In this document: one piece after another, positions 27,317-35,171 of the stretch
Layout of the letters: every line of letters begins with the position of its first letter
How positions within the stretch are numbered: position 1 is the first letter of the stretch
Source of the DNA: Spirochaetia bacterium
GTDB taxonomy: Bacteria; Spirochaetota; Spirochaetia; Treponematales; Breznakiellaceae
Assembly (NCBI GenBank): GCA_025997595.1
Contig: BNUU01000004.1
Coordinates: forward strand, 20,583-84,582
DNA length: 64,000 bases
Reading direction: 5' to 3'
Notes under the pieces: generated by a model
Told to the model about the DNA's origin: nothing
Seen by the model: the letters and a program-made list of their open reading frames with translations, nothing else
Databases searched by the model: none
Translations under genes and position numbers: made by a program

Positions 27317-27345
27317 ATATTAAAGTGTTCAAGATGATTTGTCAA
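27317..27345 (-). promoter_or_regulatory. brnT promoter, near-consensus and leaderless
   Basis: The minus strand has TTGACA (27340-27345), a 17-nt spacer, and TAATAT (27317-27322). Only 6 nt separate the -10 from ATG 27310. This is the best sigma-70 promoter in the window and would start transcription at the ATG itself. Confidence 0.8.
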
Positions 27346-27360
27346 GACAAAAATGGCCAT

Positions 27361-27391
27361 AAAAAGGGGAACCCGGCAGACCGAATTCCCC
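27361..27391 (-). terminator. Terminator of the oxaloacetate decarboxylase operon
   Basis: Minus-strand hairpin GGGGAA/TTCCCC (27366-27391) with an inner CGG/CCG stem, followed by five T. It lies about 50 nt downstream of the oadB stop and upstream of the brnT promoter. Confidence 0.7.
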
Positions 27392-27440
27392 ATTATTCTA
27401 AAAAAACTCTTTACAAAAATCGCTGAAGCATTTTTTAAAC

Positions 27441-28904
27441 TCAGCCCCCGTACACCGCGATCATGACCCCTGCGGCTATTGCCGTGCCGATAACGCCGGC
27501 GACGTTCGGGCCCATGGCGTGCATCAGAATGAAGTTACCCGGATCGGATTCCAGGCCCACCTTGTTGGAAACACGGGCGGCCATGGGTACCGCCGAAACG
27601 CCGGCGGAACCGATAAGGGGATTGATCTTTTCCTTGAGGAACAGGTTCATGAACTTGGCAATCAGAAGCCCCGAAGCGGTGGCGACAGAGAAGGCCACAA
27701 GACCCATGACCACAATGATCAGGGACGAGGGGTTCAGGAACTTCTCGGGGGTCATTTGGCTGCCCACGCCCAGAGAGAGGAACAATGACACGATGTTCAT
27801 CAGTTCATTCTGGGCGGTATCGGAGAGCCGCGCCACCACTCCGCATTCCCGGAGGAAGTTGCCGAACATGAGGCAGCCGATAAGGGGCGCCGCAGAGGGG
27901 AGGAGGAGCAGAGTCAGAGTAAATACCACCAGGGGGAAGGCAATCTTTTCGGTCTTGGAAACCGGCCTGAGCTGCCGCATCTTGATAAGCCGCTCCTGCT
28001 TGGTCGTCAGCGCCCGCATGATGGGGGGCTGGATAAGGGGCACCAGGGCCATGTAGGAATAGGCCGCTACCGCAACGGTTGCCAACAGGTGGGGGGCAAG
28101 CTTGGCCGCGATGTAGATCGTGGTGGGGCCGTCCGCGCCGCCGATGATGGCCACCGCGCAGGCTTCCTTGAGGTTAAAGGCAACACCGGGGAGGTAGTTG
28201 GCAACGGAGATAAAGAAAAGGGTTCCGAACACGCCGAACTGGGCCGCCGCACCTAAAATGGCGGTTTTGGGGTTGGCAATCAGGGGACCGAAGTCGGTCA
28301 TGGCCCCGATGCCGATGAAGATGATCAGGGGGAAAAATTCGTTTCCTACCCCGGCTTCATAGATGATATCCAGGAAACCCGGATGCTGGACTATCTCTTC
28401 GATTATCTCACCGTTTACCAGCACATGCTGAACGATTTCCGTAGCCCCCATTCCCGCCAGGGGGATGTTTACGAAGATGGTCCCGAAGCCGATGGGGATG
28501 AGCAGCAGCGGCTCAAAGCCCTTGATCGCCCCCAGGTAAACGATGAGGAAGCCCACCGCCACCATGAGGAATTCCTGCCAGCCGAAGACCGTAATGGGAT
28601 CCCCCGCCGGGGTCTCACCGTGTATTTGATCGGTAATAAAAGCGTATATACCGGTGGTTTCCACGATGTTCCGGGCAAAACTCCCCAGGGTAACCGGGGG
28701 TATATCCTTGCTGTTGGGAATTATCCCGTTCAGATTCCTGAAGGAGGGCAGTTCCGAAGTTGAATCGGCTATCTGCTCGGAATTGCCGGCGGCCTGCACC
28801 CGCGGGGTAAAGGCCGTGCCCACCAGATTAATCGCAAAGGCGCCGATCAGCAGGAGCAGACAGACTTTAACGACCAGTATGGGGCTCTTTTTAAGTTCTA
28901 ACAT
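27441..28904 (-). CDS. oadB: Oxaloacetate decarboxylase beta subunit (Na+ pump)
   Basis: 487-residue integral membrane subunit that couples decarboxylation of carboxybiotin to Na+ export. The conserved Na+-site segments are seen: [23 protein letters not shown] (Asp essential in the family) and [22 protein letters not shown]. About ten hydrophobic helices are visible. The N-terminus carries about 90 extra residues, including a signal-like helix ([19 protein letters not shown]) and a polar loop ([21 protein letters not shown]), longer than the usual ~430-residue subunit. A hairpin pair (28938-28986) precedes it. Confidence 0.93.
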   Translation of the reverse strand: MLELKKSPILVVKVCLLLLIGAFAINLVGTAFTPRVQAAGNSEQIADSTSELPSFRNLNGIIPNSKDIPPVTLGSFARNIVETTGIYAFITDQIHGETPAGDPITVFGWQEFLMVAVGFLIVYLGAIKGFEPLLLIPIGFGTIFVNIPLAGMGATEIVQHVLVNGEIIEEIVQHPGFLDIIYEAGVGNEFFPLIIFIGIGAMTDFGPLIANPKTAILGAAAQFGVFGTLFFISVANYLPGVAFNLKEACAVAIIGGADGPTTIYIAAKLAPHLLATVAVAAYSYMALVPLIQPPIMRALTTKQERLIKMRQLRPVSKTEKIAFPLVVFTLTLLLLPSAAPLIGCLMFGNFLRECGVVARLSDTAQNELMNIVSLFLSLGVGSQMTPEKFLNPSSLIIVVMGLVAFSVATASGLLIAKFMNLFLKEKINPLIGSAGVSAVPMAARVSNKVGLESDPGNFILMHAMGPNVAGVIGTAIAAGVMIAVYGG

Positions 28905-28937
28905 ATTTTCCTTTCCTTAATCCTTAATTTAAAGCCT

Positions 28938-28986
28938 GGAGTTCTTCGCAAGAAGAACTCCTCAGGCAAAACCTTAGGGTTTTGCC
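28938..28986 (-). repeat. Hairpin pair in the oadA-oadB junction
   Basis: Two perfect stem-loops in the gap. GGAGTTCTTC/GAAGAACTCC (28938-28947/28952-28961, loop GCAA) and GGCAAAACC/GGTTTTGCC (28965-28973/28978-28986, loop TTAG) are separated by 3 nt. The pair begins right after the oadA stop. Its layout repeats at 31069-31134. Confidence 0.8.
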
Positions 28987-28989
28987 CTT

Positions 28990-31047
28990 TTAGCCAATTT
29001 CCGCTATGGGCTGCTGGGACTGAACCTGGGTGCCCGTGGGCACCAGATAGTGAACGCTTCCGGCCACAGTGGCCTTGATCTCCAGTTCCATCTTCATGGA
29101 TTCGATGATTACCACATTGTCCCCGGCCTTGACCTGAGCCCCTTCAGCTACCGCATAGCGGAGGACCGTCCCCGCTACCGGGGAGGGGATCACCGTACCA
29201 CCGCTTGAGGGCGCGGCTGCCGCAGGAGCAGGGGCCGCTTCGGGAACAGCGGCAGGGGCGGCTTCAAGAACCACACCGGAGCCCCCGATCTCGGCGACCG
29301 GCTGCTGGGCCGCAACCTGGGTGCCTGTGGGTACGAGGAAGTGGACGGGACCGGTGGCAGTGGCCTTGATCTCCAGTTCCATCTTCATGGACTCAATGAT
29401 AATCACGTTATCCCCGGCCTTAACCGTTTCACCGTCGCCTACTGCATAACGGAGGACCGTCCCCGCTACGGGGGAGAGAATCTGGGAACCGCCGCCGGAA
29501 CGGGCCGCAGGGGCTGCTCCGCCGGCGGGGGCCGCTTTACCGGCTGCGGGCGCAACCGCCACCGTACCGGCGGGGGCAACCACTACATCGTAGTTGGCGC
29601 CGTTTACGTTTACGTTATAACGGGCAGCCTGCCCTGCTCCAGCTTTTGCGGGGGCGGAAGAAGCTGCGGCAGCGGCAGGAACCGCAAAGGATGCGGAATC
29701 CACCGGCCCCTTGGAACGTTCCTTGAAGAATTTTGGGGCAACCTTGGGGAACATCGCATAGGTCAGGACATCCTCATCGGTTTCGGCGCCTTCTTTCCTG
29801 GCTTCTTCGGCCATTTTGGCGTATTCATTGGCAATACTATCGGCGGGCCGCTCGGTAATCACCGCATCGTAGTTGTTCTTGGCCAGGGCCAGTTTTACCA
29901 ACTCGGGGTTGGCCGGGGCGGCGAGGGCGCCGTAGCGGCCGGTTACCAGGTCTGCGGTCTCGGAGGTGAGGTTCTTGTAACGCCCGAAGAGGACATTGAA
30001 CACCGCCTGGGTACCGACGATCTGGCTGGTAGGGGTCACCAGGGGAATATAACCGCAGTCTTTCTGCACAACCGCAATTTCCTTGAGCACCGCATCGATC
30101 TTGTCGGAGGCGTTCTGCTCTTTCAACTGATTTTCCAGGTTGGAGAGCATGCCGCCGGGGACCTGGGATACCAAAATACGGGTATCCGCGCCGAGGAAGC
30201 TCGACTCAAACTTGGCGTATTTTTTACGGACATCCCGGAAGTAGACCGCAATGTCGAGGAGGGCGGTGATATCAAGGCCGGTTTCAAATTCAGTGCCCTT
30301 GAAGGCTTCAACAATGGTTTCGGTAGGGCTGTGGCTGGTACCCATGGCCATGGAGGAAATCGCCGTGTCAAGAATTTCCGCGCCCGCTTCAGCGGATTTT
30401 ACCAATGTGGCAACCGAAAGGCCGGTAGTTGCATGGGTGTGGATCTCCACGGGAATGTCGACCTTGGCCTTAATCGCCTTGACCAGTTCATAGGCTTCGT
30501 AGGGCTTTAAAAGGCCGGACATATCCTTGATACAGATTGAATCCGCGCCGAATTCAGCGTAGCGCTTGGCAAGATCGGCGTAAATCTCTTTTGTATGGTA
30601 GGGGGTGGTGGCATAGGAAATGGCCATCTGGACATGTTTGCCGGTTTTCTTCGCGGCGTCCGCGGCGCGCTTGAGGTTGCGGGGATCGTTACAGGCGTCA
30701 AAAATGCGGAACACGCCGACGCCGGTCTGGGCGGCCTTCTCCACGAACTTGTCCACCACGTCATCGGCATAGTGCCGGTAACCGAGCAGGTTCTGCCCGC
30801 GGAGGAGCATCATGATCGGAGTGTTGGGCAGGGCGGCGTGGAGCTTCCTTAAGCGGTCCCAAGGATCTTCATTTAAAAAGCGGATGCAGGAGTCGAAGGT
30901 GGCCCCACCCCAGGCTTCCAGAGCCCAGTAGCCGATTTTATCGAGACGGGAACAGGCGGGAAGCATATCCGCCGTGGTCATACGGGTTGCATGCAGGGAC
31001 TGGTGGGCGTCGCGCAGCACCAGATCGGTCAGTTTAACTTTAGGCAT
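28990..31047 (-). CDS. oadA: Oxaloacetate decarboxylase alpha subunit with two tandem biotinyl domains
   Basis: 685 residues. Carboxyltransferase TIM barrel at 1-300 (LRDAHQSLHATRMTTADML; GGATFDSCIRFLNEDPW; metal-binding HTHATTGLSVATL). The PYC/OAD C-terminal helical part follows to about 450, then a Pro/Ala linker, a first biotinyl domain with ESMKMEL (K555), a second Pro/Ala linker, and a second biotinyl domain with ESMKMEL (K652). The usual enzyme has a single biotinyl domain. The two copies are nearly the same, so a recent internal duplication is likely. The start at 31047 has AGGAG. Confidence 0.95.
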   Translation of the reverse strand: MPKVKLTDLVLRDAHQSLHATRMTTADMLPACSRLDKIGYWALEAWGGATFDSCIRFLNEDPWDRLRKLHAALPNTPIMMLLRGQNLLGYRHYADDVVDKFVEKAAQTGVGVFRIFDACNDPRNLKRAADAAKKTGKHVQMAISYATTPYHTKEIYADLAKRYAEFGADSICIKDMSGLLKPYEAYELVKAIKAKVDIPVEIHTHATTGLSVATLVKSAEAGAEILDTAISSMAMGTSHSPTETIVEAFKGTEFETGLDITALLDIAVYFRDVRKKYAKFESSFLGADTRILVSQVPGGMLSNLENQLKEQNASDKIDAVLKEIAVVQKDCGYIPLVTPTSQIVGTQAVFNVLFGRYKNLTSETADLVTGRYGALAAPANPELVKLALAKNNYDAVITERPADSIANEYAKMAEEARKEGAETDEDVLTYAMFPKVAPKFFKERSKGPVDSASFAVPAAAAASSAPAKAGAGQAARYNVNVNGANYDVVVAPAGTVAVAPAAGKAAPAGGAAPAARSGGGSQILSPVAGTVLRYAVGDGETVKAGDNVIIIESMKMELEIKATATGPVHFLVPTGTQVAAQQPVAEIGGSGVVLEAAPAAVPEAAPAPAAAAPSSGGTVIPSPVAGTVLRYAVAEGAQVKAGDNVVIIESMKMELEIKATVAGSVHYLVPTGTQVQSQQPIAEIG

Positions 31048-31068
31048 ATTTTCTCCTATTTAGTGTAT

Positions 31069-31134
31069 GGAGTTTCCAAAGGAAACCGTTGGTTTCCTTT
31101 GGAAACTCCCAAGAAAATCGCGTTAGCGATTTTC
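31069..31134 (-). repeat. Hairpin pair in the oadG-oadA junction, one containing the oadG stop codon
   Basis: A perfect 19-bp stem (31069-31087/31091-31109, loop GTT) and a 9-bp stem GAAAATCGC/GCGATTTTC (31113-31121/31126-31134, loop GTTA) are separated by 3 nt. The last oadG codons and its TAA form part of the second hairpin. The arms begin GGAGTT as in the pair at 28938-28986. Confidence 0.8.
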
Positions 31135-31386
31135 CGTTTTCTGGTATTCAGTTACCGCAGCGGTGATGGCAGCCGTAACAGCGGCGGTCTTTGCGGCCGA
31201 ATTGGCCTGCGGAGACGACGGCCGTGCAGGGGTGGGTTGTGTTACATCCTTGTCCGCGCCCAGGGCGTGAACTACCTTGCCCATCAGGGTGACGGCGATG
31301 ATCACAATCACCAAAAACGAGAACACCGTTCCCATACCCATCACGGTCAGGACGCCGCTTTGTCCCAGCATCTCAACTATTGTCAT
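31123..31386 (-). CDS. oadG: Oxaloacetate decarboxylase gamma subunit
   Basis: 87-residue small subunit: one transmembrane helix near residues 15-38 (TVMGMGTVFSFLVIVIIAVTLMG) and a Pro/Ala-rich cytosolic tail, which in this family binds the alpha subunit through Zn2+. ATG 31386 has GGAGGAAG upstream, and the longer frame has none. It is the first gene of the G-A-B operon. Its stop is inside a hairpin. Confidence 0.85.
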   Translation of the reverse strand: MTIVEMLGQSGVLTVMGMGTVFSFLVIVIIAVTLMGKVVHALGADKDVTQPTPARPSSPQANSAAKTAAVTAAITAAVTEYQKTENR

Positions 31387-31510
31387 ACTTCCTCCATAAT
31401 CGTGTTCTAATAATTGAGGAATGATACCAAATGTATCCATGCCGTGTCCAGCCGGCCAAAGGGCGGCGCTCCTGCCGGGTCTTCCTCGCTTTCATTATCC
31501 GTAAGCCTGC

Positions 31511-31518
31511 TATATAAT
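31511..31518 (+). promoter_or_regulatory. -10 region for the cyclase gene, little or no leader
   Basis: TGCTATATAAT ends at 31518, giving an extended -10 seven nt before ATG 31526. No SD is seen between them. The region upstream also has to hold the divergent oadG promoter. Confidence 0.6.
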
Positions 31519-31525
31519 TAACCTA

Positions 31526-33841
31526 ATGAAAAAAGAGCCGCCCTTATCCGGTCTTGTGCTGTTCATGTTGCTGTCGGTCCTGGGACAGACAGCCTGGGGG
31601 CAGAATTTCGGCACCGGGCATCAAGACCCCGGAAACCAGGGCTCCTTATATATCAATTTAAGGGACTATCCCATTTATATCAAAACCGGTTTTGATCCCG
31701 CCGATATTCAGAGCATACCCGCATCTGCGGGGGAATGGACGGTCATAGCGGCATCCCCTTCCCCTGAGCCGGTGCAGGTGGGGGCCCTGGACCTTCCCGG
31801 CCTGCCAAAGCGGCGCTTCCTTTCACCCTTTGGGGCGCCGGAGATGGAATTCACCTATCTTATTCCCTTTACCATAGAAAACAAGGAATTTGCGGTTCTT
31901 GCCGGGAAAAACGCCCCGATACCGGGAATATTCCTCGCCGGCCTGGGGGACAACTGGGAGATTTACCTTAACGGCAGCCGGGTGGCGCAGGAAATGCACC
32001 GGGACGAAGGGGGACGCATCACATCCCACCGGGTTTATCAGCAGATCGCCTTTCCCCTGGATAAAAACCTCATCAAGGCGGGGGAAAACGTCCTTGCCTT
32101 CAGGATTGTGGGGGACCCGACCTATATGAACGTGGGCTTCTTCTACGCCGGTCCCTACTATATCGCCGATTATGCGCGGATTTCCCGGCAAAACGACGAG
32201 TCCCTGACCATTATCCTTATCGGGGTCTATCTTTTTATGGGGCTCTACCATTTGTTCATGTTTCTGATCGTCAGGAAGGATCGCCATAATCTTTTCTATG
32301 GCCTTTTTTCACTTATAGCGGGGCTTTATTTCCTTGCCCGTACCCATTCTGTGTATGATCTTATCCCCGACCGGAATATTCTGTTCCGCCTGGAACTTTT
32401 CTGCCTCTTTCTGGTACTTCCCCTGGGGGCGGCTTTTGCCGAAAGTCTTGGGCTGAAAAAGACCTTTTTGATTACCCGGATCTACGGCGCCTTCTATGGG
32501 CTGCTGGCCTTTACCCAGCTGTTTTTTTCACTTCCCTATGCGATGGATACCCTCAAGGTATTCCTGGTAACTTCCATCCCCGTAATTCTGATTATCCTGG
32601 TCTTTGATATCGCCTACATCCTTTTGGTGACCGTACGGGATATACGGCGGACTGTGCAGGAGCCAAACCTTTCCCTGCCCTGGTTCTGGGTCAGGGTGTT
32701 CTGTAATACCTCCCCGGGGAATATCACCATCGGCGCCGTGATCTGCGTCCTTACCGGATTATTCGACATCTTTGATTCCCTGTTCTTCCATTACGACATC
32801 GACGCCTCCCGGTACGGCTTCTTTGTTTTTACCGCAGGCGCCTCCCTGATACTGGCCCGGCGCTTCGGCTCTTTGTACAGCCAGCAGCAGCGGGTTATCG
32901 ACCGGTCCCAGAAGGTGACCAACGCCCGGCTGGTGAACTGGATTGTGGTCCGGGACCGGGACCCCGAGGACCTGCCCTCGGTGAATGTGGATAACGCCAT
33001 CATGTTTACGGATATCCGCAATTTTACGACTATTTCCGAAAAGATGTCCTCCGGGGAACTGACTAATTTTCTTACCGACTTTAATGAAGTCCTGGCCAAG
33101 CCCCTTTTTGCCTACCAGGATTTGGGGTACCTGGCCTATACGGACAAATTCGTGGGGGACGGGACCATGAACATTTTTAACGATCCCGCGGTGGCCCTGA
33201 ACACGGCGGTGCAGCTCCGTACCCAGCTTGCCCTTTTTAACGAAAACCCCCGGCGCTACTTTAAGGCGGCCCCGGAGGACATGAAGATCAATGTGGGGAC
33301 CGGCATCGCCTGGGGGCCGGTTACCATGGGCGTCATGGGCCATTCCCGGCGGGTGGATTATACCCCCATCGGGGACACGGTAAACATTGCCTCCCGGCTG
33401 GAAGGGCTTACCAAGGAGTACCACGCCTCAATCATCATTAACGACGCCCTCTATCAAAAGATTGAAGGCTCCGCCGAAGGGTCCTCTTTTTTCCTGCGCC
33501 ATATCGACCGCATCCGGGTAAAGGGCAAGGACCGGAGCATCGACATCTACGAAGAATTCAGTTCCAACAGTCCCCGGGTAAGGGAGATGAAACTGTCCAT
33601 GGCCGGGGAGTTTAAGGAACTGCAGGAAATGTATTTTTCCGGCAAAAACTGGGATGATGCCCTCGTCCTTGCGGAAGACATGTCCCGGCAGGCTGCAGCC
33701 CTTATCAAACGGTACCATCTGGGAATCGGCAAGCCCGCAGATCACCTGCCCCTGATTTACGCCGAACGGATGCGGATCATCATGAAAAAGCCGGAACTGC
33801 TGGAAAACTGGGACGGGGTGTATACGTTTTTGGAGAAGTAA
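31526..33841 (+). CDS. Class III adenylate/guanylate cyclase with 7TMR-DISM sensor
   Basis: 771 residues. Signal-like N-terminus (1-25). An extracellular 7TMR-DISM-type beta domain (to about 215) has EIYLNGSRVAQ. Seven hydrophobic helices (about 225-440) follow, and then a class III cyclase domain. Its metal-binding aspartates are in MFTDIRNFTTIS and YTDKFVGDGTMNIF. The catalytic Arg/Asn region VDYTPIGDTVNIASRLEG is present, so it should be active. It makes cAMP or cGMP on the cytosolic side. The start has no SD and a -10 box 7 nt upstream. No partner cyclic-nucleotide receptor lies nearby. Confidence 0.9.
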   Translation: MKKEPPLSGLVLFMLLSVLGQTAWGQNFGTGHQDPGNQGSLYINLRDYPIYIKTGFDPADIQSIPASAGEWTVIAASPSPEPVQVGALDLPGLPKRRFLSPFGAPEMEFTYLIPFTIENKEFAVLAGKNAPIPGIFLAGLGDNWEIYLNGSRVAQEMHRDEGGRITSHRVYQQIAFPLDKNLIKAGENVLAFRIVGDPTYMNVGFFYAGPYYIADYARISRQNDESLTIILIGVYLFMGLYHLFMFLIVRKDRHNLFYGLFSLIAGLYFLARTHSVYDLIPDRNILFRLELFCLFLVLPLGAAFAESLGLKKTFLITRIYGAFYGLLAFTQLFFSLPYAMDTLKVFLVTSIPVILIILVFDIAYILLVTVRDIRRTVQEPNLSLPWFWVRVFCNTSPGNITIGAVICVLTGLFDIFDSLFFHYDIDASRYGFFVFTAGASLILARRFGSLYSQQQRVIDRSQKVTNARLVNWIVVRDRDPEDLPSVNVDNAIMFTDIRNFTTISEKMSSGELTNFLTDFNEVLAKPLFAYQDLGYLAYTDKFVGDGTMNIFNDPAVALNTAVQLRTQLALFNENPRRYFKAAPEDMKINVGTGIAWGPVTMGVMGHSRRVDYTPIGDTVNIASRLEGLTKEYHASIIINDALYQKIEGSAEGSSFFLRHIDRIRVKGKDRSIDIYEEFSSNSPRVREMKLSMAGEFKELQEMYFSGKNWDDALVLAEDMSRQAAALIKRYHLGIGKPADHLPLIYAERMRIIMKKPELLENWDGVYTFLEK

Positions 33842-34120
33842 TCGGCGCATAAACCCCCGGCCCGGGAGGTCTGTTTTTGTTACACGCTTGCGCTCATTCA
33901 CGGGAAATCTTTAATGCCTGATAATTCATTTTTAATGGTTGTTGTTCAATAACTGAAGTTATCGAACAACTCTATTGTTTTCAAAGAGAAAGGTGGCGTG
34001 CCAATTTCCATATGAACGAGCACCGGTCAATTTTCCCCTTGTCTAAAGTCCTAAATAGCGATATAATTCATGAAAGTACGGAGAATTGTATTATGCCCCA
34101 AGCCCGGAGGATTATGAGAT
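33842..34120 (+). other. Intergenic region with a hairpin and the DUF3990 promoter
   Basis: A 13-bp stem with one mismatch (33941-33953/33958-33970, loop TGAA), followed by T-rich sequence, may end the cyclase transcript. Downstream is TTGTCT (34039-34044), a 17-nt spacer and TATAAT (34062-34067), the probable promoter of the DUF3990 module. A GGAGG SD is at 34106-34110. No gene is seen in the rest. Confidence 0.6.
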
Positions 34121-34633
34121 ATGAAAATATACCACGGGAGCTACATCCAAATACAAGAACCGGTAATAAGCGTATCCAACCGCCTCCTTGATTACGGCAA
34201 CGGTTTCTACACCACTACTGATATAAACCAGGCCGTTAGGTTTACAGAAAAATTTCTGCGTTCAGGTAAAAATAGAATTGTAAATTATTACGAATTTGAT
34301 TATGATCGCGCCGTTAAGGAACTATCAATCCGCGAGTTTAGTCAAGCAAATGAAGATTGGCTTACCTATGTTATCGCAAACAGGTCCGGGAGAGGCATTG
34401 ATTCTGACTTTGATATAGTTATTGGACCGGTTGCCAACGACCGTGTTTATACCGTCGTTGAGTCTTACGAATTGGGAGATTATACCGCCGAAGAAGCTAT
34501 TATGCGCTTAAAAGTATTCAAGTTGACAGACCAAATTGTTTTTAAAAGCCAAAAATCTCTGCAATATATCCCATTTATTCAGGCGCTTAACGTCCAAAAG
34601 ATTGAGATTAAGAGTAATATCGAGGAATCATGA
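34121..34633 (+). CDS. DUF3990 protein, predicted ADP-ribosyltransferase-like toxin
   Basis: 170 residues. The opening KIYHGSYIQIQEPVISVSNRLLDYGNGFYTTTDINQAVRFTEK is the DUF3990 pattern, which resembles the ART fold (H in YHGS, then G-FY-T). Base composition is clearly more AT-rich than the flanking core genes, suggesting acquisition. Two tiny genes follow with 4-nt overlap and 2-nt gap, making a three-gene module. Toxin function is from family relationships, not shown here. The start at 34121 has GGAGG 10 nt upstream. A second ATG at 34114 is out of this frame. Confidence 0.75.
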   Translation: MKIYHGSYIQIQEPVISVSNRLLDYGNGFYTTTDINQAVRFTEKFLRSGKNRIVNYYEFDYDRAVKELSIREFSQANEDWLTYVIANRSGRGIDSDFDIVIGPVANDRVYTVVESYELGDYTAEEAIMRLKVFKLTDQIVFKSQKSLQYIPFIQALNVQKIEIKSNIEES

Positions 34634-34893
34634 ACAACATCGAACAAAAAAAACATGCCCTGCATTTGTCTAAACAAATATGCTCAATAACGGGTATGGT
34701 TATGGATTCCTGGAGCGTAAATGAAATGGAAGCAATAGATATTATTTATTCATCAAATATGTATCGTCTGTTATCAGATGAAACAACAAAAGTATGGCAT
34801 TACAGTACCTACGCCCTTTTTGATATACTTAAAACAGAACGTGAAACAGGTAATATCGCTCATTCTTATTATGTCGATGGACTGGTGAGCTAA
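34630..34893 (+). CDS. Unknown small protein of the DUF3990 module
   Basis: 87 residues, overlapping the DUF3990 gene by 4 nt and followed 2 nt later by the DUF3791 gene. I do not recognise it with certainty. Features are an acidic helical middle (SWSVNEMEAIDIIYSSNMYRLLSDE) and a C-terminal WHYSTYALFDILKTERETGNI. It may be a second antitoxin-like partner related to DUF3791. There is no membrane segment or signal peptide. Confidence 0.6.
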   Translation: MNNIEQKKHALHLSKQICSITGMVMDSWSVNEMEAIDIIYSSNMYRLLSDETTKVWHYSTYALFDILKTERETGNIAHSYYVDGLVS

Positions 34894-34895
34894 AT

Positions 34896-35099
34896 ATGAG
34901 TGAAGAAGCCCGGTATCTAATTTTTTTAACAGAGCAGTATGCCGCTAGCAAAGGGCTTTCCGGAAGCCAGGTTTTTATTCTATTTAAAGAAAAAGGATTG
35001 CTGCCCTATATTCACGATATGTTTTATACCTACCATACGGAACGTGTAGAAAATGCCATTGATGATATAGGCCGTATGCTTGAAGGAAATAAAAAATGA
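34896..35099 (+). CDS. DUF3791 small protein, probable antitoxin partner of DUF3990
   Basis: 67 residues: SEEARYLIFLTEQYAASKGLSG, VFILFKEKGLLPYIHDMFYTYHT and ENAIDDIGRMLEG, the DUF3791 pattern. DUF3791 genes often sit next to DUF3990, which supports a toxin-antitoxin reading. AT-rich like the two genes before it. Confidence 0.7.
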   Translation: MSEEARYLIFLTEQYAASKGLSGSQVFILFKEKGLLPYIHDMFYTYHTERVENAIDDIGRMLEGNKK

Positions 35100-35171
35100 G
35101 AAAAACTTTCAATTCATTGCCCTTGCTTCCCGATCCACAGCCAATTATACTGATACAAAACGGAGGAAATC

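Noticed and set aside
29341..30510. 389-codon plus-strand open frame opposite oadA
   Set aside because: It lies within a confident oadA gene; the Gly-rich translation is antisense to an Ala/Pro-rich protein. No promoter or SD.
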